Origin: Micrasema longulum
Taxonomy: Eukaryota > Arthropoda > Insecta > Trichoptera > Brachycentridae
Direction of reading: 5' to 3'
Assembly (NCBI GenBank): GCA_022494885.1
Contig: JAGVSM010004289.1
Span: 186,001-250,000 of the forward strand
DNA: 64,000 bases
Positions 19,551 through 30,527 of this stretch are shown piece after piece. The notes under the pieces were generated by a model that searched no databases, was not told where the DNA came from, and saw only the letters and a list, made by a program, of their open reading frames with translations. Position 1 is the first letter of the stretch. Every line of letters begins with the position of its first letter. Both the position numbers and the translations under genes were made by a program.

Positions 19551-20480
19551 GCTGATTTTTATCTATTTCGTACTAAATAACGAACTAAAAAAGAAAGAAA
19601 AAATACACACTTAATTTAAATTTGTGAAACAAAAATGAATTAAACTTTTTTATGATTTACCTAAACATGTTATTTTGGTAATTTTCATCACATATTTTGG
19701 TACGGGTCACGTTATTTTAATTGTATCCTAATTTCAAAAAAATATTTTTATTTATTTAATGCCAGGCAAACGCATTAATTAATACACCACGAGGTTGAAT
19801 AATCTCTACTTTATTTCTTTCTGTGAGATTTTTGCCTAAGAGTTTCGTCCGAATTAATTTTTAATAAATACAAAAAAATATAATAAAAATCGATCCATCA
19901 TAATTTTACCGTGCCGTGTGTATTTGGATGACACGTGTAATATTGGGCATGCTCTGTCTGATATCACACAGCCGGTTTTTTTATTTGGAAATTCCAGTAA
20001 TCATAAAAACACAGTGTTGAGATTTTTTTTGTGAAATTGCATTTTAATTGAAAAAAGTGCAAACAATTTAAATTTTTTTAAGTTTTGAAATTTATTTGAA
20101 TGACTTTTTAGTTTAAATAATTTATTATTATTTATATAAAGAACCACAGAATTTTGGAAAAAAGTCAACTTGAACATAGTCATAATAACGGATTAAAAAT
20201 TAAAGCTTTGACTCCCATTTCAATTTTATTTAAGGCAGTAAAAAGTATGAACTTGGAAAAATCATTTATGAGGAAAGAAAAATATCAAAATTTAAAAGTA
20301 AAATTAATACATGTGTAAAATAATTCATTAATTGTTAAAATAAATATTTTCACTTTATGTGCTCTAATGTGTGTACTATTTTAAGATTTAAAAAATGAAC
20401 AAATTAAGATAGGAAATGTGGAAATCAAATTCCACATGGTTACGTATTTGAAAGATTTGTAAAAAAACAAAAAGCTATAT
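19551..20480. other. AT-rich sequence, no feature recognised
   Basis: The 60-codon reverse frame at 20,001-20,183 is low complexity. No repeat match. Confidence 0.4.
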
Positions 20481-20965
20481 TCTCCATCCCTGTTGTAATT
20501 TGTTAATCTTAATGACTCCCGAGGGGGTGAAATCCAGTCTTTTGTCTACGAACATTTGGACAAACTCAAATATTGTAATTTTTAATTTTTTAATTTTTAT
20601 TATTTTTTTTTATTTTTATTATTCCAGTACAATGGCTACATAGTATAGTAATGAAACCAACTAGTCCAAGAAGAAGTTTAAAAATCGAAAAATTGTTTTC
20701 AGGCGTTGTCTAGTGTGTGAAATAATTCATTCGGATGAATTTATTCACAACAATAAAGGTTTCAGCTCTTTAACTTCACTAAAATCAACAATTGGAAGAA
20801 TTGAAGAAATATGGATGTTCAAACATAGGCAACATGGTGAATGTTACACAGTGTGTAAAGTGGCCACTTAAACCAGCCAATGACAAATCACAAGATCTGT
20901 AAATTTCTAGACTTCCATATTCCCTTATTTAAGGTATTCTTCATCCCTGTTGTAATTTATTAAAA
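20481..20965 (+). mobile_element. Palindromic MITE (Pal), rearranged copy
   Basis: An outer right end at 20,485-20,585 (CCCTGTTGTAATTTGTTAAT, CAAACTCAAATATTGTAA) precedes a second half at 20,640-20,965 that keeps the centre (GGTTTCAGCTCTTTAACTTC) and right arm (GTAAAGTGGCCACTTAAACC). The order suggests two overlapping insertions or a rearrangement. Confidence 0.65.
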
Positions 20966-22175
20966 AGCTATGTGCTTTGAAGCCTGAGTAGAACAAACTT
21001 TTTAAGAAGCTTGACCAGTAAGTGTGTACATTGACTCTTCCTGATATATCAGATTGTATAAGATGTGTAAGCATGTTTATTGTACTTTTTTCTTCTTCTT
21101 TTTCTTCTTTCCTTCCTTAGTGGAGCAGGACACAATAAAAATACATCACTAGATTTTGTATGGCCGCTATTTTGTTTAGATTGTCGTTATTTGTCGGCTC
21201 ATATTATATGCAACTTTTGAGGCTCTCCTGAGGCATCTCCAGCATGCGTTCAAGACACGTTTATTGTTCAATGCTTCACGAACATTATGCTAGATAATCT
21301 ATTGTTTGTTAGAATAATAAATTATTAAAACAGTAACAACAAAACTGAACCAAAATATTATATAATAATAATAATGGTATAATTTCCCCCGAGAAAATAA
21401 TATCTTGTGGTTTATTTTTGCAGCATTTCCTTTAAACAAACATTCAAAATTAATTTGTTTAAGCTCACCATAAGTTTTCTTCATTTCTTCAGTGATATTC
21501 AAATCCTCAGAGAAATAACTGTCAGTTAGCATAAAAGAAACCACAAGAAAAAACTCCAACGCAAAATTGTAAGTTTATCTTCCGTCGTTTATATTTCCCT
21601 GGTAGTTTGTATTTCGGAATAATGAAAACTGTTGCCAACTAAGTTGGCTTGCTCAGTTTTTATTGCTGCACTGGTACAATGGATAGATCGCATTATTTCC
21701 TAGATAAATGCATCTCCATGCACTTCGGTAATTAATGAAGATATGTGAGACAGTAAGATTTAAAACCTCCTTTAAGTAAAATAAAATACCGAATCTACTC
21801 TTAGTATAAAATTCTACTTTGAGATAAAACATGTATTTTTTTCTGTATAATTTAACGTTTGAAGCTTTTTTTCAGATCAAAAACGTTTACTCTTTATTTA
21901 TAATCAAAGTATCATGATATCATGTATTTATTCCGATTACACAAGGCATTTTAATTCATAAATGTAAATTTATTTATTTATTAATTAATTCAAAATTACA
22001 CTAATTTAAATATTAATGAACTTATTAAGGCTTTCTAAGGTATGCTCGAGTCAAGCCATAATAAATAACAATAAAAATACATGGTAAAATTAATAAGATT
22101 AAATAATAATGACATGTGATGCAATATAATAACAATCTAGAAAAAAATGTAAAAGTAATAAATAATAAATAATAC
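20966..22175. other. Mostly unassigned; one short shared repeat
   Basis: GTTATTTGTCGGCTCATATT at about 21,185 is shared with 47,070. The rest, including the 86-codon reverse frame at 21,299-21,559, matches nothing I recognise. The T-rich stretch at 21,960 resembles a LINE 3' tail in minus orientation. Confidence 0.35.
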
Positions 22176-22650
22176 TACTGAACTACATATTTTACAGGAT
22201 ATTGCGCCCGTAAATAAGATGCTAACTTGTGAAATTTCTACAGTAATAGGAGCTTAAATCCAGTTGTAAGTAAACGTTAGCTCATTTGTCCCTGACAAAC
22301 TTGAGTACAATGAATGCATACGTGAGAACGTTCCTCAGTAAATCATTTCCATTCCTGAGGCGTGTTTACACCCCGTAGAAATTTTGAGTTAATTGACTAG
22401 ATCGCTTGATTAAGGAAACCGACTTGGCTAATGTATCACCTTGATAGTTTGATGTCATCATCATTTATTTGAAAACTATTTCAAAAGAGAAAATAATTAG
22501 TTTTTTAGAACGATAACAGGAGTTTTGTGTGATGCAACATTGTCTATAAAATTATAAGAAAAGGTAGGCCGGGCTATTGTTAGACCTGATTACGAATGGC
22601 TTCGATCTTGTACTTTATTGAACTCATAATTTAGGTTACTTGAAACAGAA
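22176..22650. other. Unassigned sequence
   Basis: Nothing recognised. Confidence 0.35.
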
Positions 22651-22654
22651 GAAA

Positions 22655-23190
22655 TAAAAAAATAAGAATTCGCGCATTTGTGGAAGCTTGCTCACCATAT
22701 ACCGCAAACAGAATCTGAGAATTAAAGTCTCCATGGTGGTGCCCACCTACGAGAAAAAATTTCTCGTTGCTCAACAAGAAATGCTGGCCGAAAAAACCCC
22801 TTTGAAAATAGGTGATCTTGAAGTACGTAGAAAAAGTCCTGAAATTCTTTTTGGAAGCTGCTAGATCTATACATGTGATCTGTAGATCCAACAGGCCACG
22901 GATAGGAACGAGAAACTCCATTCAATATTCATAGAGAGGAAAAAAGGAACAAGACCATATGATGTGTTCAGAAGATTGATGAAGATATACGAAATAGCGC
23001 AAAGTGGAATACACAATATTAAAAACAAATAATTTTTCATTAAATTTAAATGACTTGACAAAAACAGTAGTAACAGAGTAGTCCAGTAATCAGGGATAAA
23101 CCGATGGAGATTTTTTCTGGATAATTCAATGCTCCAAAATTCTGCAGAGAAGCTATCTAAATGAAAGCGATACCCGAGATCGTAGAACAT
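22655..23190. repeat. Repeat Z, copy 2
   Basis: Second copy of the 17.7-18.15 kb repeat and the longer of the two. The minus strand is open over several overlapping frames (22,631-22,921 and 22,867-23,190), the plus strand over a shorter part. No catalytic motif is recognisable. Confidence 0.5.
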
Positions 23191-23554
23191 ACAGTCTGAG
23201 AACGCGAAGAGCCAACTCCATTAGCCTACCCAGGCACAATCTGGGACAGTGCCAGGAAAAAGAAGAAACATTTTGATTCCACAGTCAAAGGAAAAAAAGA
23301 AAAAATCTGGAAAAGATTTGAGGTGGTGTTTTGAAAATGAGATTAAAAAGGTAAATTTTGATCTGGTTAATCTTGATTTTTTCACGTAGGTATAGTAGTG
23401 CGTTAGGACTATGGAGTACAGCGAAAGAAGTGAGGAGGTTTGACAATATCTCCGTTGTCTAATTGTGAGACATTTTAGTTGCCTATGTTAATCAGATACG
23501 TGGTTAATTTTCTGATAGCAAATATATACCTGATACATGTATTCTACATTATTG

Positions 23555-23795
23555 CATTAAGGAAATCCAAAAGTATAGCATTTACCCGCAGAAATTATGG
23601 CGTCCGGGGGGACTTTCTAACAGCTGTGTATAGAGGAAAGTTAACAAAATTATTCCTAAGGAATACAAACATTATGCAGATTAATGAGAAAGGAAAATTA
23701 ATGGGCAGAGGTCAACACGTCCTCCCTATCTCTCGGATTCCCTCAGTGCCTCCGTTATTAAAATACGCACAAAATTTTCAAAAAATTGATTAAAT
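23555..23795 (-). repeat. Repeat Y, copy 1
   Basis: The reverse complement matches 41,275-41,450: GGCACTGAGGGAATCC, GACGTGTTGACC, CTGCATAATGTTTGT and ATTTTGTTAACTTTCCTC. A 104-codon plus frame (23,479-23,793) runs across it but shows no known domain. Confidence 0.5.
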
Positions 23796-23809
23796 CTTCT
23801 CGTGTTTGC

Positions 23810-24060
23810 CTCTTTTTAGTTCATCTAGGGTCGGCCCTTATGATACGTAGTCTCTGAGTCTTTCTGTTTTGTGTCATTTCGCCGGCCAGCTACTTCTTCC
23901 TCAATTCCATCGCAATATTAGTACACCAGGTGGCTTGTGGACAACCTCGAGCTCTCGCATGTGTAACGCAAGTCTGACCACGTGATTGTCATTTTGTCTG
24001 TTAACGTGTTCGTACCATCGGAGTCTTGTCTTGTCTAGTTCCTCCGGAATAGGCACGACC
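23810..24060 (-). pseudogene. LINE-E ORF2 C-terminal relic, reverse copy
   Basis: The reverse strand reads EELDKTRLRWYEHVNRQNDN then, after a shift, RARGCPQATWCTNIAMELRK and RIIRADPR. The same ARG-P-TTWWTNIKRDL block is on the plus strand at 62.2 kb. Order: RLRWxxHVxR then RGRPxxTW, as at the C-terminus of LINE reverse transcriptases. Confidence 0.7.
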
Positions 24061-24109
24061 TAAAAACTACCACAATTTAATAAAAACAGAAAACAAAACC
24101 CGCTCTACC

Positions 24110-24205
24110 ACAATTTGATTACCATTTTCTAATAGGGAGTTATTTACAACTCTTTGAAAATGGCCACCAAAATGGCAAAATTTGTTTGAATCGTAATAAC
24201 CAAAA
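24110..24205 (+). mobile_element. SINE2 body fragment
   Basis: CCATTTTCTAATAGGGAGTT, ATTTACAACTCTTTGAAAAT and GGCCACCAAAAT match the 3' halves of the full SINE2 copies. Confidence 0.65.
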
Positions 24206-25109
24206 TGTTTCTTTTCTATTAAACGAAAAAAAACAATTATTCACAGAAAGTGACTTCAGACTTGAAAATAAAACAGGATAAGCAATTCAAATAAAAGGTA
24301 TAAGAATTGAAGGATTCTGGAATTCCAAATATGAGCAAAATAAAGATTGGCACCCAGTAAATATAGTGTTTATATAAAAAAACCGATCAGTTTTAAGCTC
24401 TCTAAATAACCTTGGTTTCCATATTTTCTTTTTGAAAATTTCGTCAGTTCAATCAATTTAACTTGTGTTACAGTGAAATGTTACCATCTTATTCGATTTT
24501 TCCCAGTCTCCATTAAAATTAATTACAATAATAAGAAATTTTGAAAAGCCCCATTTTACGCTCAAAACATTTCGGGATAACTCGATATGACGTAATGACG
24601 TCACATTTGATGACGTCACAGCAGCATTAATCCGTTAACACCGGGTGTTCACTTATATTGAAAGGAAATTTAGGATCAATTTACTGATTTATAAGCGGCT
24701 TGTTTATATTGTAATTACTGGTATTCCAAAGTAAATTTTTATCATGTAGTATACTTTTTGCAGACGTTATGGATCCTATTACAGCGTCTGTTATCAGGGT
24801 TAATGTTATTAGTGTACATACATATGTAAAGCTTTGTGCTAATGATTTGTACCATTTTACAGTCGTTGCCATATGTAGCATGTAAATCTGAAATCTGTGT
24901 CGTTTCTGTGTACGCTTTTATGAGATTTCTTTATTAGTGGAATCAGATGATTTTAATGGCATCCCGTCATCTTTGCTTATATTATTAGGATATTTGTAAA
25001 CCTCGATTTAAAAAGTACACCAATGGAGTTTAATGACTCTTCGATTTACTATCTAAACGTAATCTAACGTTATTATCTAACGTAACATATATTTATTTGG
25101 TTTTCATCC
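24206..25109. other. Unassigned sequence around the CRE-like cluster
   Basis: No gene or repeat match besides the site cluster. Confidence 0.35.
24588..24618. promoter_or_regulatory. Cluster of CRE-like TGACGTCA sites
   Basis: TGACGTAA (24,588), TGACGTCA (24,596) and TGACGTCA (24,611) within 31 bp. TGACGTCA is the palindromic site of CREB/ATF bZIP factors. There is no adjacent gene, so any function is speculative. Confidence 0.3.
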
Positions 25110-25200
25110 GCTTAGATGGATTGATTTGCCGCAAAGCTCTACATTTCCTTTGCCACTTTGGTCTGTCCTGCGTGTTCCTCTTTAGGTTTTCTCACCTGCA
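25110..25200 (-). pseudogene. Possible LINE C-terminal tail
   Basis: The reverse strand reads NLKRNTQDRPKWQRKCRALR, resembling the final QDR-KW-----RA segment of LINE ORF2 proteins. Short, so low confidence. Confidence 0.35.
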
Positions 25201-25394
25201 GCTCATAGCTTTGCATAAATCATATAGTATATAATATTCACAAGGATAACATCAACTCCGATGATGGACGCTATAACGCTATCAGAAATTCTGGAAAAAA
25301 GTACAAAAGACATAATAACCCAGAAAAACTAATTGTGCAATCTTAATTATTTTTTTTTAAATTATCAATATTTTTTCATAAATGGAACGTGGTT

Positions 25395-25835
25395 TTTTAT
25401 TCTAACACAAAACAACTTTTATATATCTAGTAAATGTTATAACTGTAACTCTCCAAAAAAATAAAGTAGCTCTTGAGCTTGGAGAGTGACTTACACTGTT
25501 ATAGTAATTTATTGATTAGAATTTACATTATTTTGAATATACGAGTACATGAGATATTTTTTTTTAGGATATAAACAGAAAAATAGAAAATAATAATACA
25601 TTTATACAAATTGAAAGAGTATTAAGTTTTTATACGGGTTCAAAAACTTTGTTCAAATTTACTTTGAATTTATTTATTGATTTATTAGTTTTTAGTTAAT
25701 TAGGGAGATTATTGTAATTTTTGATACCTTTGAAGATGAAGATATTTTGACCTGTGTGAAATAGAGGGATTTTAATATTATTTTGGTATCTGAGAGACTT
25801 ATTCATTGTATATTTTTTTCAGTAAAAAAACATTT
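25395..25835 (-). pseudogene. LINE-G ORF2 C-terminus and 3' end, reverse copy
   Basis: The reverse strand reads NKSLRYQNNIKIPLFHTGQN, then IFIFKGIKNYNNLPN, a stop, and LKTNKSINKFKVNLNKVFEP. This is the NLP--LK--KS-NKFK--LK end of a Jockey/CR1-type LINE. The 3' UTR hairpin (CTCTCCAAGCTCAAGAGC and TTGGAGAGTTACAG) and the TTTACTAGATATATAAAAG end follow. Confidence 0.75.
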
Positions 25836-26061
25836 ATTAGATTGACAGCTGGTTCCTTTGGTTTGCGGCGAATTCCAGTCGTCTTTAAAAATTATATTTA
25901 TCTTAAAAATTCAATACAATGAAATTTCCCACATTTAATTGAATCAAGATAGAGGTTTTAGAAGTAAATACCAAATGTTTTTTTTTTCGATTAGTTATGA
26001 GTTTAAGAGTCACTGTTCATTAAAAATAATTGTTAAATTATTTCCAAAGCATTTTTCAAAG

Positions 26062-26246
26062 CATTTTTTTTGCTCCACAGCATGCAAGGAGACTCAATTA
26101 CAGTGGTGAATTTACAGCACAGAACATCTAAAAAAAAAATTGAAAAAATCACGTACCTATTATTTTGTGTTCACCGAGAATTGAATCCGGAACCTACTAT
26201 GGGTAACTCAAGCGTCTTAGCCATTACACCACGAAAGCCAGGTTCT
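26062..26246 (-). mobile_element. SINE3 copy
   Basis: On the reverse strand: GGCTTTCGTGGTGTAATGGC (A box), B-box region CCGGATTCAATTCTCGG, and the CACTGTAATTGAG body with an A-rich tail. More diverged than the 18.65 kb copy. Confidence 0.75.
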
Positions 26247-26249
26247 TTC

Positions 26250-26362
26250 TAGACCTGGGCTTGGAGGGCGAGAACTATTCACGGAAACCCGCCACAATCG
26301 ATTTTTGCAGGTTGCAGTGACGTCAAGAGCTTGTATAGCACTGACCCCCCCCACTAAGAATA
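26250..26362. repeat. Repeat W, copy 1
   Basis: ACCTGGGCTTGGAGGGCGA, then CACGGAAACCCG and GCAGTGACGTCAAGAGCTTG, matches 62,800-62,935. It abuts the SINE3 head. Nature unknown. Confidence 0.55.
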
Positions 26363-26584
26363 AGAATACACCACGAAGGATGCCATATAAAAAATAAAAA
26401 ATAAAATGTACCTAAAAATACAAAATGTTTTGTGATAATTTCTTTAGAATAAACAAAATGTAAATTATTTTTTATGTCCACAGGAATAGAGTCTTTTCAG
26501 GTTTTTTTAAATTGTTTTTAAATAAGCAGAAAAATACAATAGTATTGGTATTAATATGTTTTTATGCGACGTCAAATAATTTTC

Positions 26585-26860
26585 TATTTTTATTTATTTA
26601 ACTTTTTGTACATAATGTTATTTGTACATTGGTGGGCTTATTGCCAAATGGCAATTTCTTCCAACCAACCAATAAAATAAAAGTTTTATTTTTATTATTC
26701 AAGTTACAGAACATATTCAATAGAAAAAAAAAGATTAAAAATTTAAAGATATATAAAAATAGAAATAAACGTATTTGTTTATAAATTACCTTAAATCGAA
26801 ACTATTACTCAATGGGAAAAAGGAAAAAAGAGGAAAGAGGTTCTATAAAGGTTTGAAATA
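26585..26860 (-). mobile_element. LINE-A 3' end, reverse copy
   Basis: The reverse complement of 6.2-6.45 kb with high similarity: TACATTGGTGGGCTTATTGC, hairpin TTGCCAAATGGCAA, and the GAACATATTCAATAG segment. The T/A-rich end lies at the left, as expected for a minus-strand insertion. Confidence 0.8.
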
Positions 26861-27002
26861 TATTCACATTTTGAATTACCCAAAAACGAGATATTTAACG
26901 CGCTATGGGACAAACGGCTCCTATGATGTTTTTGCGCTATGCTTGTACGCAATGTTTATCAAAAACGCAGTAGGCGGGCATGACGTGTGACGTCAAAATG
27001 AC

Positions 27003-27500
27003 ATGACGCTAACTACGTTTGCTCGGAGACACTTTTCATATATAGCTCCAAGAGTGTTCAACGTCTTGGATGAACATATTAAGTTCTCCAAAACAACGTC
27101 TATATTTAAGATGAAGATCCATAATTGGATTGTATCAAGGGGTAGAGACCACTGTATGAGATTGCTTCGGGAATAAATGCATAACATCGCTGCTGTTTTC
27201 ATTATTATCCATATACGTATATCGTATATGTGTATGTCATCACTGTCATACGTATTATTATTATTTTGTATATTTTTCTTTTATGATTTTGTAAATTGTT
27301 TTGATTATTTTGCATATTGTTTTGATTACCTGTATATTGTTTTAATATGTAAATAAATATTTTTAATTTATATATCGAAGAGTCCCGACTTAACACGGAA
27401 TTTTCTAACAAGTCGGGACATAAAAAACACATGATTGTGTCTATGTAAAATTGTGTATTTTGTGCATTAAATAAACAAATAGAGTAAATAAATAAAATAC
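27003..27500 (+). pseudogene. LINE-B ORF2 C-terminus with 3' hairpin
   Basis: An uninterrupted frame at 27,006-27,173 reads TLTTFARRHFSYIAPRVFNV and later HNWIVSRGRDHCMRLLRE then a stop. The 3' UTR holds a perfect 10-bp stem, GTCCCGACTT with AAGTCGGGAC (27,376-27,422), and ends in AAATAAATAAAAT. It is the best kept of the LINE-B copies. Upstream reverse transcriptase parts are missing. Confidence 0.75.
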
Positions 27501-28265
27501 TAGCCGTTTAGTATGTGCTTATTTTTAAAGCCGAAAATTACAAATGAAAACGCGTTTAAGTACATTGAATGTTATATTATTAGAATCGTAAAAATCAGTT
27601 CCAAATATATAAATATATACTATAAATATAACGTTATTCCCGAATTGTGAAAATACCCTTTTAATCCTGGTCTGAAAGGATTAAGTGACGCTTACGGTTC
27701 TCTATACCGACGTAGGCCATTGTAGGCAAGCGGTTACATTTGCGTTACATTTGAAAACTGAAATATAACATTCATACGCCCCGTAAGCCTCATTCAGACA
27801 GTTAAGCGATAATTGCGGGCGTAATTATGGACCTTACACTGATTTCGTGGAATTATAATATCGAAACTGTTGTGGCTTTGTTATCTAGGTCTGACTTTCG
27901 TCGTATTAATAATATTAACACGTGTACGACGTAATATAGAATATAATTGCTGATAATTTAATTTTCATAAATTTATACCCGTGACGAAGAGGAATAGAGA
28001 GTAGGCTAAGTAGACTATAAGTAAAAAAAAATTAAAATAAAATATCAGAAACAAAATAAACACCAAACGAGCAAGAAATCGAATCTCGAACCTCAAACAT
28101 GATAAGTTAATGCGTCAACATTACATCACTAGAATATACGGGTAAATGATCTCAACTCGATTTCCATTTTCAGAGTTTTTATCTGCGAATACCCGTCGAT
28201 TTGAAAACACTCATCCAGATTTCCTTGCTGTATAACCTTATGTCCCTGGACAGTATATATACATG
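27501..28265. other. Unassigned sequence with a possible SINE head
   Basis: A B-box-like reverse-strand motif (GGTTCGAGATTCGATTT) lies at 28,078-28,097 with an A-box-like TAGTGATGTAATG upstream, probably a decayed SINE head. The 27.65-27.95 kb part is GC-richer but otherwise unrecognised. Confidence 0.35.
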
Positions 28266-28269
28266 TATA

Positions 28270-28575
28270 TAATTTTTTCCATACATATATTTACATAGAA
28301 TTTTAATTACAAGAAATACTTCTTAAAATTAAGCTATAACATAATTTGGAAAAAATGCCCACAAAGGCTTTAGCGTCTGAGCGTGGCCTATTCCTTTTTT
28401 AATGACTTAAAAGTTTATAGCATATAAGTATGGTATGACATAACCATGAAGAAAGAAAGAAAAAAAAACAAACAAGATTGACATATGCTGATAGAACAAA
28501 AGACAGGATTTATTTACAGTATTTCAATATTTACGTTTCGCGACTTATAATTCTGCTGCGCAATCACATATTTGA
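28270..28575 (-). mobile_element. Retroposon 3' end (LINE-R), copy 1
   Basis: Shares AAAATTAAGCTATAACATAA, ATGCCCACAAAGGCTTTAGC, GTCTGAGCGTGG and AAAAGTTTATAGCATATAAG with 43.2-43.45 kb. GCCCAC pairs with GTGGGC/T in a stem-loop. The poly-T start of the other copy indicates minus-strand orientation. Confidence 0.55.
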
Positions 28576-28921
28576 ATTTTATTATTGTTTATCATGATAT
28601 TTATTGCATTTAACCAGCGGTTGGCAAGCCAAATGTCAAGAAAAGCAGTCGCCATAGTAAATGTAATTTAATTTTTACTTTTTTGTATTAGATACTCCTT
28701 ACTATTTTGTAAATGGAATATAATGTAATATTTTTCATAGTTAAGACGATTTTCAAACGAGGAAAACAAAAAAAAACAAACCGACACGAGCTTTAACTTA
28801 GAAATTACACACGCGTTGACTTATGACTGCGATAACTTAAGCATGTTCATAATTGTTCATTGTGATCACTCAAATGCTAAGCATGTTTTTGAGTACGTCG
28901 ATAGTTATTTGTGATTGAGCT

Positions 28922-29050
28922 TATGGTATAAAGTTGCGCCTAGGTATAGTGGCAGAATAAATATGGAAATACCATTCCACCACTATAATAAGGATTGTAT
29001 TCCCATCCTTTTTCTACCACTACTCCTAGGCGTAACTTTATACCAAGTTT
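28922..29050. mobile_element. Small hairpin MITE
   Basis: GGTATAAAGTTGCGCCTAGG at 28,925 and CCTAGGCGTAACTTTATACC at 29,026 are near-perfect inverse repeats extending to about 34 bp with few mismatches. A short spacer contains a further small stem (ATAGTGG with CCACTAT). At about 130 bp it would fold into one hairpin. No second copy in the window. Confidence 0.65.
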
Positions 29051-29745
29051 ATGAGTAAGGCCCTGAGATTAACATTGGCAGATTAATTACGAAAATAACA
29101 AAAACAATATATGATGGTATTAAGAGTTACTGACATATTTGCAAAACGCTTTAAAAAAAAAAAGTGAGATTTCTAATTATAATTCAATAACTCAATGTAG
29201 AATACTTAGTTTGCGGTGTCAAGAAATATAATTAAAATCTGTTTTTACAAGATTTAGAGACAGTTTTGAAGTATGATGTTATTTAGGCAGGTAAGTTTAT
29301 ATGTATACAATATCTAATTTCCCGTTTTTGGTGGAGATTTTTAAGTTTGTCTATTCCGTCATATATTTTGTGATCTAGAAAACAGGTTTTTAAAAAGCAT
29401 CCAAGTATTCTTCAATCCAGAGAAATAACGTTATCTTAAATTTTCATACCATCTTTTTAAATATAACTTAAGAGCATTTTGTATTCGCAGTAGAGAGAAA
29501 ACGTTTGGAATTTTCCACACAAACGTATGAAAAATCATATTACCCCGTACAAACGATTCCTGATACTGGCATCTGTGTGACTAATTAAAACTTAAGCATT
29601 TTTTGGCACCACAGCAAAAGTACGCAAGTGCAAATATAATTTATTTCAACACTTTATATATTTACAAACTCTGGCTGGTATAACAATGCCTACCTTACTT
29701 TAATGAAAATACATCGGACCTAATATGAAAAATAAAAAAATATAG
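29051..29745. other. Unassigned AT-rich sequence
   Basis: GGCACCACAGCAAAAGT at 29,606 faintly resembles a SINE3 end. Otherwise nothing. Confidence 0.35.
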
Positions 29746-29747
29746 AA

Positions 29748-29950
29748 TTTTTTTACACAAGCATTCTTTTAAAAAAATATTTTATTGTCGCCAACTGCAA
29801 AGGCAGTTTTTTTGCAGGGATTTCTCTCTTTAAATATGTTGGTAACACAATTTTATGTTTACTTAAAAATATAAAAAATCTTAAATATATCAATAAAATA
29901 AAAGTTAAAAAGTATAAAAAAATATATATTTTTTTATTTTTTAATTTAAT
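29748..29950 (-). mobile_element. LINE-J 3' UTR, truncated copy
   Basis: Poly-T then ACACAAGCATTCTT, CCAACTGCAAAGGCAG and TTTTTTTGCAGGGATTTCTC, closely matching 56.34-56.55 kb and the reverse of 63.65-63.87 kb. No coding part. Confidence 0.75.
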
Positions 29951-29954
29951 TTAA

Positions 29955-30305
29955 TTTAATTGGTGGAAAACTCTGTTTTGTTCTAAGCCCACGTATTATC
30001 TGTAAAATTTCAACTGTTCGTAAAAGGTAAAAATTTGTGTCCTGTTTATGAAATTTGGTATACAAGTCCATGTGAATTTGTTATGTTTTTTTATGATTAT
30101 TTTAGTTTATATTGCTTATTATGTTTAAGATGATAATAAGGTTCATTATATTAATTACGTTTTTATTTTCTTATTATATTAACTGTGTTAAATAACTCAT
30201 TTAAGGCATGTTTCACGTATTATAAAATGTTTCCCTTGGCAAAGGAGGGGACATTATCCTGTATAAAACAATAATGCAAACATTGTAAAAGTATGAATAT
30301 ATAAA
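29955..30305 (+). mobile_element. LINE-L 3' end, copy 1
   Basis: GTCCTGTTTATGAAATTTGG, AAAATGTTTCCCTTGGCA, GGACATTATCCTGTATAAAA and ATTGTAAAAGTATGAATA match 52.16-52.46 kb, and the CGGCACGGG part matches 60.51 kb. No reverse transcriptase frame is attached. Confidence 0.6.
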
Positions 30306-30427
30306 ATAAACTATAAATACAAATTGTTGGTTTTGCAAAAATAAAATAAAATGAAATGAAAAACTTAAAATATAATCAATAAATAAAATTGGAAAAACAT
30401 AATAAAATGAAATTATTTTGCACGAAT

Positions 30428-30527
30428 TCATAAACAAACTTTTTTATACACAAAAAACAACATCTTTCCATAATTTTGGAAATGCACTCTCCTCGAATGA
30501 AACCCTAGTAGATCGATAAATAAAACG
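30428..30527 (+). repeat. R1rep fragment beside the Tc1 relic
   Basis: ACTTTTTTATACACAAAAAA, CATCTTTCCATA and CTAGTAGATCGATAAATAAAA match the middle of R1rep at 36,390-36,485. It joins the transposase relic without an obvious boundary. Confidence 0.7.

Noticed and set aside
21299..21559. 86-codon reverse frame with an N-terminal hydrophobic segment (possible secreted peptide)
   Set aside because: The hydrophobic parts are at both ends and low complexity. No splice or family evidence.
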